This document shows positions 38,507-47,062 of a stretch of 64,000 nt of DNA, in pieces. Every line of letters starts with the position of its first letter. Position 1 is the first letter of the stretch. The translations under genes were made by a program, and so were the position numbers. The notes under the pieces were generated by a model. That model did no database searches, was not told the DNA's origin, and saw only the letters and a program-made list of their open reading frames with translations. The DNA is taken from contig NZ_PXUE01000001.1 of NCBI RefSeq assembly GCF_003020585.1, forward strand, positions 1,240,001-1,304,000, given 5' to 3'. Source of the DNA: Chryseobacterium aurantiacum. GTDB taxonomy: Bacteria; Bacteroidota; Bacteroidia; Flavobacteriales; Weeksellaceae.

Positions 38507-38932
38507 TTACTTGGTTTTTGGAGTGACGACGAGTTGTTTCAAGCGATCTTTTTCATAGAATACCAGAATGAAATTCAGGATAGATACAGTCATGCCTGAG
38601 GCAAAAAATCCTGGATGAGCAGGTGGCATATCGTGAATAATATGGATTAAAAAAATATTGACGGCAAAGGGAAGGTAGAACAATAAACCTATCCACCAGT
38701 ATCTTTTGGTCAGTAGAAGTATTCCTGCAAATAATTGAGCTAAACGGACAAAAGGCCCCAAATAGCTCATCATAATAGCATCATGCAGTTGACGAAAGGT
38801 TTTTCCAAATAAAAGAATGCCCTCACTTTGAGGATTATAACCTTCTGTAATCATGGCATATGTTCCTATGATACCGAAAAGTATAAGGATAACAGCAAAA
38901 ACATATCTCAATATGGTCATGGTTTTTCTCAT
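38507..38932 (-). CDS. DoxX-like small membrane protein
   Basis: A 141-residue protein with four hydrophobic helices (about 7-28, 52-73, 77-98, 106-126), the size and layout of the DoxX/DUF4267-like membrane family. Relatives are tied to quinone or redox processes in membranes, but no catalytic residues can be assigned. The gene overlaps no neighbour; the monooxygenase start lies 5 bases downstream, which suggests translational coupling and perhaps a shared electron-transfer or product-handling role. A 94-base gap with a hairpin separates it from the DUF4374 lipoprotein gene upstream. Confidence 0.7.
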   Translation of the reverse strand: MRKTMTILRYVFAVILILFGIIGTYAMITEGYNPQSEGILLFGKTFRQLHDAIMMSYLGPFVRLAQLFAGILLLTKRYWWIGLLFYLPFAVNIFLIHIIHDMPPAHPGFFASGMTVSILNFILVFYEKDRLKQLVVTPKTK

Positions 38933-38978
38933 AATATTTGATTTTTTAGTGTGAAAATTTTAAAATGACGAATTGTAA

Positions 38979-39016
38979 TGGATGAGCATCTGAGTGCATT
39001 TCGGATGCTCCATCCA
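38979..39016 (-). other. Intra-operon hairpin
   Basis: Arms TGGATGAGCATC (38979-38990) and GATGCTCCATCCA (39004-39016) form a 12-bp stem with one bulged base around a 13-base loop. It lies in the only long gap at the head of the operon, between the receptor/lipoprotein pair and the biosynthetic genes. No T tract follows on the minus strand, so it is more like an mRNA-processing or stability element than a terminator. Confidence 0.5.
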
Positions 39017-39026
39017 ACACAAGGTC

Positions 39027-40304
39027 CTAGTTTAGTTTTAGAATATGAGACATTCCTGTTGTAGTGACCGTTTTTGTTTTGCTTAAGTTGCTTAGATTAA
39101 TTTTATTGATGTAGTTGCTCGTTTTATTGGCAAAGGGAACATAAGCGAAGCCGTTCGCAAAATAGCATCTTGCTACTTTCCCGCCAATGGTGTAATCATC
39201 ATCTACTTTTGTAGCCGTTTTGGTGTTTAGATCAAAGCTCCACCAACGGAAAATAGCATCTGTATTGTATGAATAGGGATTGGCTGGATCCAGTTTCGAA
39301 GGGTCTAGTACTGTAGCAAGGAATTTACCGTTCCCATAGTATTCGAAATTGGTTACAGGGTTACCATTTCCTTGTGATGCCGCTTCCAGATTAAAATAAT
39401 AGTCCTGATCAAACTCTGTAGCTCCATTTTTGATTCTTAGCATACAAGCTGGTTTTCCAATCATATTTCTGGCTCCTCCGAATACATTATGACACAATAC
39501 ATAAATATCTCCGGTTTCCGTTTTATTCATGTAATAAACACCACCGCCGGTATTCCACGCTCCGGTAAAAGATCCTCTTGTATCAGTGATAATTTTCACC
39601 AATGCATTAGAGTTATTGCTGGATGAATTATTGATTTTGGTCAGGTCTATAACAAGAATATCACAAGTTGTCGTAGCCGGAGTAAACGTATTAAAATCAT
39701 TCATATAATACAATGCAGCATACATATAATTTCCATTGATGATGATCTCGGTAACACCATCCGCCTGAATTTTTGCTCCGGAAGTAGGGAAGTTAGTTAC
39801 CTGTCCAACTCTTGACATCGAGGTCCAGTCGATCACTCCTGTTTTGGTCATTGTAGAAGGATTAAAGATCACAATCTTTCCGGATCCTCCTATATAAGCT
39901 GTATTTTCATCCTTAAATGCAATATTTCCCTGAAATCCAAGCTCAGGAACTGAAATAGAACCTCTTTTCTCTCCGGCATTTGAATTGGACAGACTCCATT
40001 TTGTGATTGATTTATTTTGATAATCATTCACATATACCGATTTTTTAAATTCGTAGATTCCTCCTGAGTGAGACGCTGAGATTTCGTGTGCTTTTGCATT
40101 ATCTATAGTTCCTGTTACATCCGGAGATTCAATTTTCTGCATATAGGCTGAAAAAGACATTCCATTGGAATTTTGCGGTCTTGTAATCAGGGCAAAATTA
40201 GCAGATCCGTTATCAGATGTCTGATTTCCAGGTTCATCATCCTTACTGTTACAAGATACAAATGCCAGCAGCATAAAACTTAAAGCAGTTAGTTTGTTCT
40301 TCAT
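39027..40304 (-). CDS. DUF4374-type surface lipoprotein, probable siderophore-binding partner
   Basis: A 425-residue lipoprotein: signal peptide MKNKLTALSFMLLAFVSC with the lipobox Cys at residue 19, followed by the short acidic linker NSKDDEPGN. The body shows repeated beta-propeller-like strands (YEFKKSVYVND, NTAYIGGSGKIVIFN, YMYAALYYMND, DIYVLCHN), as in the DUF4374 family of Bacteroidota. Members of this family lie beside TonB-dependent receptors; from memory, XusB of Bacteroides thetaiotaomicron, which binds enterobactin outside the cell, belongs to this group. Here the gene follows the receptor gene by 25 bases. I infer that it captures the iron complex of the cluster's own product at the surface and hands it to the receptor. 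Confidence 0.82.
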   Translation of the reverse strand: MKNKLTALSFMLLAFVSCNSKDDEPGNQTSDNGSANFALITRPQNSNGMSFSAYMQKIESPDVTGTIDNAKAHEISASHSGGIYEFKKSVYVNDYQNKSITKWSLSNSNAGEKRGSISVPELGFQGNIAFKDENTAYIGGSGKIVIFNPSTMTKTGVIDWTSMSRVGQVTNFPTSGAKIQADGVTEIIINGNYMYAALYYMNDFNTFTPATTTCDILVIDLTKINNSSSNNSNALVKIITDTRGSFTGAWNTGGGVYYMNKTETGDIYVLCHNVFGGARNMIGKPACMLRIKNGATEFDQDYYFNLEAASQGNGNPVTNFEYYGNGKFLATVLDPSKLDPANPYSYNTDAIFRWWSFDLNTKTATKVDDDYTIGGKVARCYFANGFAYVPFANKTSNYINKINLSNLSKTKTVTTTGMSHILKLN

Positions 40305-40329
40305 TGTTTTGATTTTTTATGATTTTTGT

Positions 40330-42720
40330 TTAGTTAAATTGATACGTTATTTTGGCATAAATACTCCGTCCCGGTTTTTGAACAGAGAAGTTATCATAGA
40401 CTTTAGCGTTGGTCAGATTTTTACAGTCAAGGGCAAGGCTCCATTTTTCATTTTTAGAATGAACAGAAACGGAAACATCATTGACAAACTGTGAGGGGAT
40501 GATTGTTTTGGAAGATTTAACCCCATTGATGCCCCATGTAAGGAAATACTCATGAACGTAGGATCCGGTATATAAAAATCTGAAATAATAGTTTCTTTTA
40601 TTTCCGGGATCCAATGTATAAGCAACCTGAGCATTTCCGAATAAATATGGAGTATTAGGAATTCTTGCTCCAATGTATTTATCATTAAAAATTCCTGAAT
40701 CATCCACGCCCCGTAATCTGGTATCCAGATAGGTAGCATTAAGATTAAAGCGAATTTTATTATTAAGCTTGTATTCCATGAACCATTCAGCTCCAAGAGT
40801 AGATGTTTTTAATAAATTGGTATAAGCAGCAAGAGCATTTGAAAAAGTGGTGAGAAGAATACGGTCTTTTGTATTTCTGTAGAAACCTCCGATCCCCGTA
40901 AAAATTTTTCCGTCTAAAGCTTTGTACTGCACCTTGAAGTTGATGTTATGACTTTTGGCCGATTTAAGATTAGGATTCGGGCTGGTGGTGATATAGTCTC
41001 CAAAGATTTCTCTGCTGTCAGGTTGGCGAACCGTATATTCATAGCCGGGCAGGAACGATATTTTGGGTGTTGCTATCCATTTGAATACCTGACCAAAGCC
41101 TATATCGGAAGAAGAAGAAGAATTGATTTTGTCAAATTCATTGTTAATCTTAAAATTAACACCCTTTACCTCGTTGTAATAATGTTTGAAAGAAGTATTG
41201 GAAATCAAATGACCTTGTAAAAATTTCGATTCAAGTGCGGTGCCGAAAAAATTATTGAAAAGAGTCTGAGGAACCTTAAAGGGATCTTCTTTGTAAGTGG
41301 CTGTACCAGCTTTATCCTCTCCGGTAAATTCCGTTTTTGTAGTCAATAGATTGACATTCAGCTTGTAGTGATCTCCTAGTCTGAAAAATGCATTTTCCCT
41401 GGCGTAGAATGTGTTCTGATTAATTTTGGGTGTACGCCCTTGGCTGTATAAGCCACTTTCTCCCTTATTGGTTCCCTGGGCATAGCTGCCATCCCAGAAA
41501 TAGATTCGGGAGGAGATATCTTCGAAATAAGTCTGCTCAAAATTGTATCCGGCAGTTACGTCAATCTGCCATTTGTTTTTTTCTGCACTAGATTTTTTCC
41601 AGTTTAGAGCGACCCCTCCTGTATATTCTTTGGAAAAAGGCTCTCCCCAAGGCTGCAAGGCTGTAATTCCGTGCTGCCATTCTTTATAGGTGTGGCTAAA
41701 AGAAGAAATGAATTTCAGATTATCAGCCCAACTCAAATCTTTAATGCCTAGTTGTACTTTGGCCAATGCAAAATCATATTGATCATTGAATCTTCTGGCA
41801 CGTCCTTTTTTCGTATTATATAGATCATCAACCACCACATCTACATCATCCATCCAGTAATTATTGTCAGAATGACGGTAGACTGCATCAAATCCGGCGT
41901 AGAATTTTTTGTTTTTGAAAGGATGTCCGGAAGCGTTGAGGGTAGCTTCGTGAGAATTCCAGGAACCATAAGTATAACCTAATCCCAGAAAATCCTTTTC
42001 TCCCTGTCTTGTCACAATGTTGATGACTCCTCCTAAAGCATCAGAGCCAAACTGTACAGGGATCAGACCTTTGTAAACTTCAACACGGTCAATCATATTG
42101 GCGGTGAGATTTTGCAACTCAAAACCGCGGCCCAAAAGATAAACCGGAATTTCATCTACAAATACCCGTACATCCTTTCCATCTATCCCGTTAAGGATAA
42201 TATTTACATCGCTGCCCATCCCGCCTTGCTGCTGTATACGCATTCCAGAGGCTAGGTTTAAGGCTTCAATAACTGTTTTGGAAGTTGTTTTAAATTCTTT
42301 GAAATCAATGACTTCAGGAGTATATAGAGATTCACGTATTTTCTGTGATGCAGTAAGTTTTGTTCCTTCCACAATCACTTCTTCAAGTTCATAAGCAGAT
42401 TTCAAAAGGGTAACATCCAGGGTTTCCCGTTCTTCACTGATCTGAATTTTAAAGTCTTTTTTCCTAAATAACAAATTTTCTATAGAAACCATATATGTGC
42501 CTGGTTTTTGATAAATTGTTACCTGTCCATTCCCATCTGTCGTCTGTTGTGAAATAACTCCATTTCCTTGAACAGTGATCTTTGCTCCTGAAATTGATTC
42601 TTTTAATTCGTTTTTTACGTTTATAATTGTTTGAGCATCAGTGTTATTGACTGAAAATGCAGTTAAAAAAAATACTGCTATAAACTTGTTGCAGTTTAAA
42701 CGCTCAAAAATTAGTTTCAT
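40330..42720 (-). CDS. TonB-dependent outer-membrane receptor
   Basis: A 796-residue receptor. Residues 1-29 are a signal peptide, 32-115 an N-terminal carboxypeptidase-regulatory-like domain typical of Bacteroidota receptors, 125-240 the plug (LNGIDGKDVRVFVDEIPVY, DRVEVYKGLIPVQFGSDALGGVINIVTR), and the remainder a 22-strand-type beta-barrel ending ITYQFN. It resembles siderophore or heme receptors rather than SusC: it is short and has no SusD partner. As the first gene of the operon containing the synthetases it is likely the uptake receptor for the loaded product. A candidate -7 box within a palindrome lies directly upstream. Confidence 0.92.
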   Translation of the reverse strand: MKLIFERLNCNKFIAVFFLTAFSVNNTDAQTIINVKNELKESISGAKITVQGNGVISQQTTDGNGQVTIYQKPGTYMVSIENLLFRKKDFKIQISEERETLDVTLLKSAYELEEVIVEGTKLTASQKIRESLYTPEVIDFKEFKTTSKTVIEALNLASGMRIQQQGGMGSDVNIILNGIDGKDVRVFVDEIPVYLLGRGFELQNLTANMIDRVEVYKGLIPVQFGSDALGGVINIVTRQGEKDFLGLGYTYGSWNSHEATLNASGHPFKNKKFYAGFDAVYRHSDNNYWMDDVDVVVDDLYNTKKGRARRFNDQYDFALAKVQLGIKDLSWADNLKFISSFSHTYKEWQHGITALQPWGEPFSKEYTGGVALNWKKSSAEKNKWQIDVTAGYNFEQTYFEDISSRIYFWDGSYAQGTNKGESGLYSQGRTPKINQNTFYARENAFFRLGDHYKLNVNLLTTKTEFTGEDKAGTATYKEDPFKVPQTLFNNFFGTALESKFLQGHLISNTSFKHYYNEVKGVNFKINNEFDKINSSSSSDIGFGQVFKWIATPKISFLPGYEYTVRQPDSREIFGDYITTSPNPNLKSAKSHNINFKVQYKALDGKIFTGIGGFYRNTKDRILLTTFSNALAAYTNLLKTSTLGAEWFMEYKLNNKIRFNLNATYLDTRLRGVDDSGIFNDKYIGARIPNTPYLFGNAQVAYTLDPGNKRNYYFRFLYTGSYVHEYFLTWGINGVKSSKTIIPSQFVNDVSVSVHSKNEKWSLALDCKNLTNAKVYDNFSVQKPGRSIYAKITYQFN

Positions 42721-42723
42721 GTG

Positions 42724-42752
42724 TTATTTATAATTAGTCCAAATATAAATAA
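42724..42752 (-). promoter_or_regulatory. Candidate promoter/operator of the receptor-NRPS-PKS operon
   Basis: A perfect 9-bp inverted repeat (TTATTTATA at 42724-42732, TATAAATAA at 42744-42752) with an 11-base spacer. Inside it, on the minus strand, lies TATATTTG (42747-42740), an exact TAnnTTTG -7 box about 20 bases before the receptor start. A repressor bound to the palindrome would cover the promoter, as expected for iron control by Fur, but the sequence is so AT-rich that chance is possible. No TTG stands at the proper -33 spacing. Confidence 0.4.
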
Positions 42753-42867
42753 ATAATTTACAAATGGTTTAAAAATAAAACATGATTTATGTCTTAATGA
42801 TATTTTGTAGCTTTGATCGTATGTTATTGAGCGGAAAATAAATTCTTTTTGTATGTAAATCAGTGGT

Positions 42868-43971
42868 TTATGGTGTTTTTCTGGCCTCGCTTTGATCCCG
42901 TTTAACAGCCGTAGGTTGATTTTTCTGGTTTATAATGATGTCATTGTACAGATTATCAACTACTTTTTCTAAGATTTCTCCTGTTTCATTAAAACTGGTA
43001 TTTGTTAATATCGATATCCCTATATTTTTTTTAGGATAAATTACAAACCAATTTTGCATTCCGTAGATGCCACCGTGATGTCTATAGATTAATTCATTAT
43101 TATTTTCGATGATGTACCAATGATAACCTTCCCAAAAATCAGAACCTTCTTTATATAATTTTTTATGAGATTCATTAACAATAAGATTGGATGGATCAAG
43201 TTGCAATTTCATATATTTCACTAAATCTGTAGTGGTGGAATGCAATCCTGAAATCCCACCCCATAAGGTTCTATTGAAGTTAGGCATTAACTCATTTTTA
43301 TCATTATAGCCTTTTACCAATCTTGTTCTGTCGTTTTTATCGAGTGTAAACTTGGTTTGGTTCATTTTATTGGGTTTCAAAACAAATTCAATGACCAATT
43401 CCTCAAAAGATTTTTGATATACTTTTTCAAGGATATAAGCTGTTAATTCTGGAGCTGTGTTTGAATAGAAATACACTTCTCCGGGTTTTGTTCCAATGTT
43501 GATGAGTTTTAATCCCTCAAAAAAAGCCTTTTTATTTTCGCTTTTTATAGGAAAATTGGGAAATCCACTCGTATGGGTGATGAGATGTTTGATTTTGATA
43601 GGTTCTCCTTTAAATTCTAAATTAGGATAAGGTTCGTTAAGATAGATTCTAATATCATCCTCTAAATTTATTTTTTTATCAAGTACGGCTTTAGCAGCTA
43701 TATAACCTGTAAAGGTTTTAGTGACAGAGGCTAATTCATAAAGGGTAGAATCGTTGGGTTTGTTTCCTTTTCCAATGGTTAATTCCCCAAAATGCTTTAT
43801 GGTGGATTCTCCATCCTTAAAAACAGCAACAGAAACAGAATGAAATCTATTGTCTTCTAATAACTGAAGAGCATTTTTTGTAATCGCATTTTCAATATTT
43901 TGGTTATTGGTTGGATGGACACTTTTGCACCCAAGTAAGGCAAAAAATAAAGTAGAGATTAAATATTTCAT
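42868..43971 (-). CDS. Serine beta-lactamase-like hydrolase (class C/esterase family), lipoprotein
   Basis: A 367-residue protein from the ATG at 43971, which gives a lipoprotein signal peptide (MKYLISTLFFALLGC). A longer frame to 44043 would start inside a terminator hairpin and is rejected. The class C beta-lactamase/DD-peptidase fold is shown by S-x-x-K in ELASVTKTF, Y-x-N in YFYSNTAPE, and HHGGIYGM near the C-terminus as the KTG equivalent. Members of this large family are peptidases, esterases or penicillin-binding-like proteins; nothing shows antibiotic hydrolysis. It lies upstream of the siderophore-type operon on the same strand with no clear terminator between, so some read-through is possible. 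Confidence 0.85.
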   Translation of the reverse strand: MKYLISTLFFALLGCKSVHPTNNQNIENAITKNALQLLEDNRFHSVSVAVFKDGESTIKHFGELTIGKGNKPNDSTLYELASVTKTFTGYIAAKAVLDKKINLEDDIRIYLNEPYPNLEFKGEPIKIKHLITHTSGFPNFPIKSENKKAFFEGLKLINIGTKPGEVYFYSNTAPELTAYILEKVYQKSFEELVIEFVLKPNKMNQTKFTLDKNDRTRLVKGYNDKNELMPNFNRTLWGGISGLHSTTTDLVKYMKLQLDPSNLIVNESHKKLYKEGSDFWEGYHWYIIENNNELIYRHHGGIYGMQNWFVIYPKKNIGISILTNTSFNETGEILEKVVDNLYNDIIINQKNQPTAVKRDQSEARKTP

Positions 43972-44042
43972 GGTCAGAATTTTAATTTGATATTTATAAT
44001 CTGATGCAAATATGCTATAGAGAATCTTGAAAAAAGTCCACA

Positions 44043-44083
44043 TAAAAAAGTCGGACTCATTTTATTCATTAAAATGAGTCCGA
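44043..44083 (-). terminator. Terminator after the AraC-type regulator
   Basis: A perfect 14-bp stem (44051-44064 with 44070-44083) and a 5-base loop, followed on the minus strand by CTTTTTTATG. It ends transcription of the gene at 44127-45251. The right-arm sequence GAGTCCGATTAT (44076-44087) occurs again directly at 44099-44110, so a third copy of the arm lies next to the hairpin. Confidence 0.85.
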
Positions 44084-44126
44084 TTATCTGCAAACTGGAG
44101 TCCGATTATTTACAATTGTTTAATTG

Positions 44127-45251
44127 TCAGTTATTTCTAAAAGCTGTTGGTGTTTGATTCGTGTATTTTTTAAATGAAGTGTGAAAAGAAGATTTCGAGT
44201 TGAAACCTACTTCATATAAGATTTCTAAAACGGTGACTTCTTTTCTCGTAGGGTCCTTCAGAATGGTCATTGCTTTTTTAATACGATATTCATTCACAAA
44301 ATCAAAAAAGTGCTGATTGATATGATGATTAATCAATACAGACAACTCACGAACCGGAATTTCCACCTGATCTGCCAATTCCTGAATGGTGAGAGAAGGG
44401 TTTAAAAAGGGTTCTTTTTCAACCATGAAATTTCTAAGCTGTCCGATCTGAATGTTTTTTGTTTCGTCAGTTTTATTTTCAGTTTCCAGTGTTTCGGCAA
44501 AATCTTTTGTTGGTTGTATGGTGGAATCAATTCTGCGAAAAAGCTCGGGATAATTTAAGGCCTTTAATATAAACCAGCAGGCAGCCATTAAAAATACCGT
44601 TCCTGCAACAATATTCAACCAGATAAACAGATCTCTATGCTGAGTGTACCTTACAATATTCTTTAAAATAATACATAAATGGATGACCAAAAAAATCACT
44701 GTAAGCTGAGACAGCCATTTGTATAGCAAAGTGTTTGGATTGGTATAGTTTTCAAGATAAATCTTCTTGTATTTTTTAATGACAAGGAATGTGGCAATGA
44801 CATAAAAGAAAAACTGCAGTTCCCCGATGAATTGATAAACAAGCATTTCCGGGGAGTACCACATGATTTTAAAGAAGTCTTCTTTGGCAGCCCCCTCTGC
44901 CAGATAAAGTCTTGGAACTAAAATTAAATTGACAACAATGAAAGGAATAAGATGCAGTAAATGCTTTCTTTTTAAGGTAAAATCAGAATAGCAAACGGCA
45001 TTAACGTACAGATAGAAAAGGGGCATTGTCAATAAGTAGGCAGATATTTTGAAAGCTTTCATATTGTAACTATCCACAAAAAGGTGCATAAAAAGTCCGC
45101 TGATATCAATGGCATTAATGATAAGGAATGCTGCAAATAATCTGTTTTCCAGTTTTCTTTCAGTTTTTACCGTTAATAAAAATACGGCAAGCAGCAGCGA
45201 TACAAAAACAGCAATCGCAGCAATGACTTCCAGAAAACTTAATTTGTCCAT
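44127..45251 (-). CDS. AraC-family regulator with membrane N-terminus (second copy of the type)
   Basis: A 374-residue protein with about seven hydrophobic helices over residues 8-240 and an AraC DNA-binding domain over about 270-374 (LTIQELADQVEIPVRELSVL, and FNSKSSFHTSFKKYTNQTPTAF as the second helix-turn-helix signature). It has the same layout as the regulator at 6517-7671, although the two are clearly diverged. The ATG at 45251 starts directly with a hydrophobic helix. It has its own terminator downstream and a -7-like box upstream, so it forms a single-gene unit. Its targets are unknown; the serine hydrolase gene just downstream is a candidate. Confidence 0.88.
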   Translation of the reverse strand: MDKLSFLEVIAAIAVFVSLLLAVFLLTVKTERKLENRLFAAFLIINAIDISGLFMHLFVDSYNMKAFKISAYLLTMPLFYLYVNAVCYSDFTLKRKHLLHLIPFIVVNLILVPRLYLAEGAAKEDFFKIMWYSPEMLVYQFIGELQFFFYVIATFLVIKKYKKIYLENYTNPNTLLYKWLSQLTVIFLVIHLCIILKNIVRYTQHRDLFIWLNIVAGTVFLMAACWFILKALNYPELFRRIDSTIQPTKDFAETLETENKTDETKNIQIGQLRNFMVEKEPFLNPSLTIQELADQVEIPVRELSVLINHHINQHFFDFVNEYRIKKAMTILKDPTRKEVTVLEILYEVGFNSKSSFHTSFKKYTNQTPTAFRNN

Positions 45252-45262
45252 TAGTTTTTTTA

Positions 45263-45270
45263 CAAAAATA
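45263..45270 (-). promoter_or_regulatory. Candidate -7 box for the AraC-type gene
   Basis: Reads TATTTTTG on the minus strand (TAnnTTTG), 12-19 bases upstream of the start codon. No well-spaced -33 TTG is visible, so the call rests on the -7 box and its position. Confidence 0.35.
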
Positions 45271-45332
45271 GGATATAAGTCATAAAGAGAAATGATTGGT
45301 AGTAATCATTTTTCAAATATTGTGCTGTGATG

Positions 45333-45406
45333 TGGAAAGTCTTCTGGCTTTGAGGTGGTAAATAAGGTTATTTTCTTTATACTTGCTCAAAGTCAGAAGA
45401 CTTCGG
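45333..45406. repeat. Palindromic repeat, copy 1
   Basis: An 18-bp inverted repeat (45337-45354 and 45386-45403) with one G-T mismatch, enclosing a 31-base centre. The whole unit, about 74 bases, is clearly related to another copy at 46641-46714, including the centre (shared GGTAAATAAG and TTTCTTTA/TTTCCTTTAA, ACTTGCTC). The two copies flank the interrupted alpha/beta-hydrolase gene in the same orientation. Confidence 0.75.
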
Positions 45407-45575
45407 AGGGTGGAGGAATAAATAAAAAAGCGAGCGTACAACTTCTAAAAAGAAATAAAATTTCAAAAATCTATATAAAAGTAATCTCGCTTTATAAACG
45501 AATAATTGTCAATCGTTTTTTTGTACTGTCAATCCAACCAGTTCATTTTTAAGATAGTATATTTCTACTTTCTTG

Positions 45576-46538
45576 TTAGGCATTCTGTTGTTCTAACCAT
45601 TTTAAAATTGCTTGGGTGGTTTCTTCTGGCTTTTCTTGTTGAATCCAATGACCACAATCCAGACTAACAATATCCAAATTAGGAACAATATTTTTTAGGT
45701 TTTCAGATTTGGGAATCGTGTCCTGTTCACCATATATCATAAGAGTTGGTTGATGAATAATTGGGGTTACGTCCGCCATTAAGTGCTAGTTTCTATCAAG
45801 GTTTCTGTACCAATTTATACTTCCTGTAAACCCTGATGCTTCGAAAGCAGAAACAAATACAGATAATTCGTTGTCCTCCATTAAGGGTTCCCCAAGCGGA
45901 TGTCCTGCTTTTGCAAGATTTATCATTAGCATTCCGGGCTCTGGTGGTGTTGGAGGTACATTTTTGCGGAATAGGTTACCGAGGAACTGAGATGTGTTTT
46001 CATTCATTATAGCATCTGCTACTCCTGCTTGTCGATTGAAGTGAACAAAATAGAAGTCTCCTCCAAATATTGCTTCCATAAACTCAATCCATGGTTGTTC
46101 TCCACGCTCCTGATAGGGCAACGCTAAGTTTATTATTTTATTTACCCGCTCAGGATGCAATAGTGCCAGGTTCCAAACGACATTTGCACCCCAATCGTGA
46201 CCCACAAAAGTGGCATCTTCATATCCAAAGTAATCGAGTAGTGCGACCAAGTCACCTGTCAGGTGTACAATATCATATTCAGTTACTTCGGCCGGACTGG
46301 ATGAGCTACCATAACCTCTCTGATTGGGAATGATCACATGATAACCAGCTGCAACCAATGCCGGCACCTGATGACGCCAGGAAAAAGCATGTTCCGGAAA
46401 TCCGTGGCAGAGTACAATAGGTTTTCCAACATTCTGTTTACCTGCTTCAAAGACTTCCAGTTCTACACCATTGACTGAAATAAGAGTGGGGTTGGGAAAA
46501 CTGGTTGGGGTAAGCACTGAGCTAATTTCGTTTGTCAT
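45576..46538 (-). pseudogene. Alpha/beta-hydrolase (epoxide hydrolase-like), interrupted by an in-frame amber codon
   Basis: Read as one frame, this gives a complete 320-residue alpha/beta hydrolase of the epoxide hydrolase/haloalkane dehalogenase type, broken by TAG at 45786-45788 (codon 251). The part before it has the oxyanion motif HGFPEHAFSW and the nucleophile elbow VGHDWGA with Asp. The part after it, in the same frame, has LMIYGEQD and the catalytic His in DCGHWIQQEKPEE. The stop replaces a position where relatives usually have Trp (RNLDRNW), one base from TGG. The truncated product would lack the His and should be inactive. It may be a recent nonsense mutation or a sequencing error. 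An ATG at 45779 could only restart a 67-residue fragment. Confidence 0.85.
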
Positions 46539-46640
46539 TTTTATTCTTTTAAAGATTAATTAATGAGACAAACTTACACCTGAAACATGACAACAGTGTG
46601 TCAGTAGTCAAAAATAAATTAGAACTATTACCTTCTGCTG

Positions 46641-46714
46641 CGGAGAGTCTGCTGACTTTGAGCTGGTAAATAAGATCATTTCCTTTAAACTTGCTCTAGA
46701 GCAAAAGACTTAGA
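46641..46714. repeat. Palindromic repeat, copy 2
   Basis: Related base for base to the unit at 45333-45406, by eye about three quarters identical with no gaps. The right arm has diverged (GCTCTAGAGCAAAAGACTT), so the palindrome is weaker than in copy 1. It lies just upstream of the interrupted hydrolase gene. Confidence 0.7.
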
Positions 46715-47062
46715 AGAGCTTGGTATTTGTCGTTGATTTTCCAAATATGAATCATGGAAAAATATATACATCAGAGCTCAAGCATTGATTTCTTTATTAT
46801 CAAGGAAACTACATATTTAAATGTACTGAATCAAAAAATAAAATAATATTTGTTTTATAATCAACCTGATTTATTGGTATAAGAAGCAGAATTAACATTT
46901 TCATAAAATACAATCGGGTAGATCCCGGTATATAGTGCTATAATTTTTTCTATATTTAGAAGAAGTATTTTAGTATCTGTTTTACTAATGTTTAGTAAAA
47001 TGGGTTGTGTTTGTATGTTGCATTCCAAAATAGGTTTACATATATAATATTAAAAAAAGACA
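46715..47062. other. Intergenic region without recognised gene
   Basis: Very AT-rich. The only structure seen is a small palindrome at 46980-47000 (TTTTACTAA, three-base loop, TTAGTAAAA), some 60 bases before the ceramidase-like gene, which could be an operator. No open frame of interest and no matching promoter boxes were found. Confidence 0.5.

Noticed and set aside
7856..42720. Plain yersiniabactin or pyochelin cluster
   Set aside because: No salicylate synthase or aryl-AMP ligase is found, and the FAAL/dehydrogenase, AT-less PKS parts and oxidase domain do not fit either pathway.
43972..44043. N-terminal extension of the serine hydrolase
   Set aside because: It would begin within the terminator of the upstream gene and hide the lipoprotein signal that starts at 43971.
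45355..45552. Small open frame between the AraC gene and the broken hydrolase
   Set aside because: It starts inside the palindromic repeat, encodes a low-complexity Lys/Ile-rich sequence and has no recognizable start signals.
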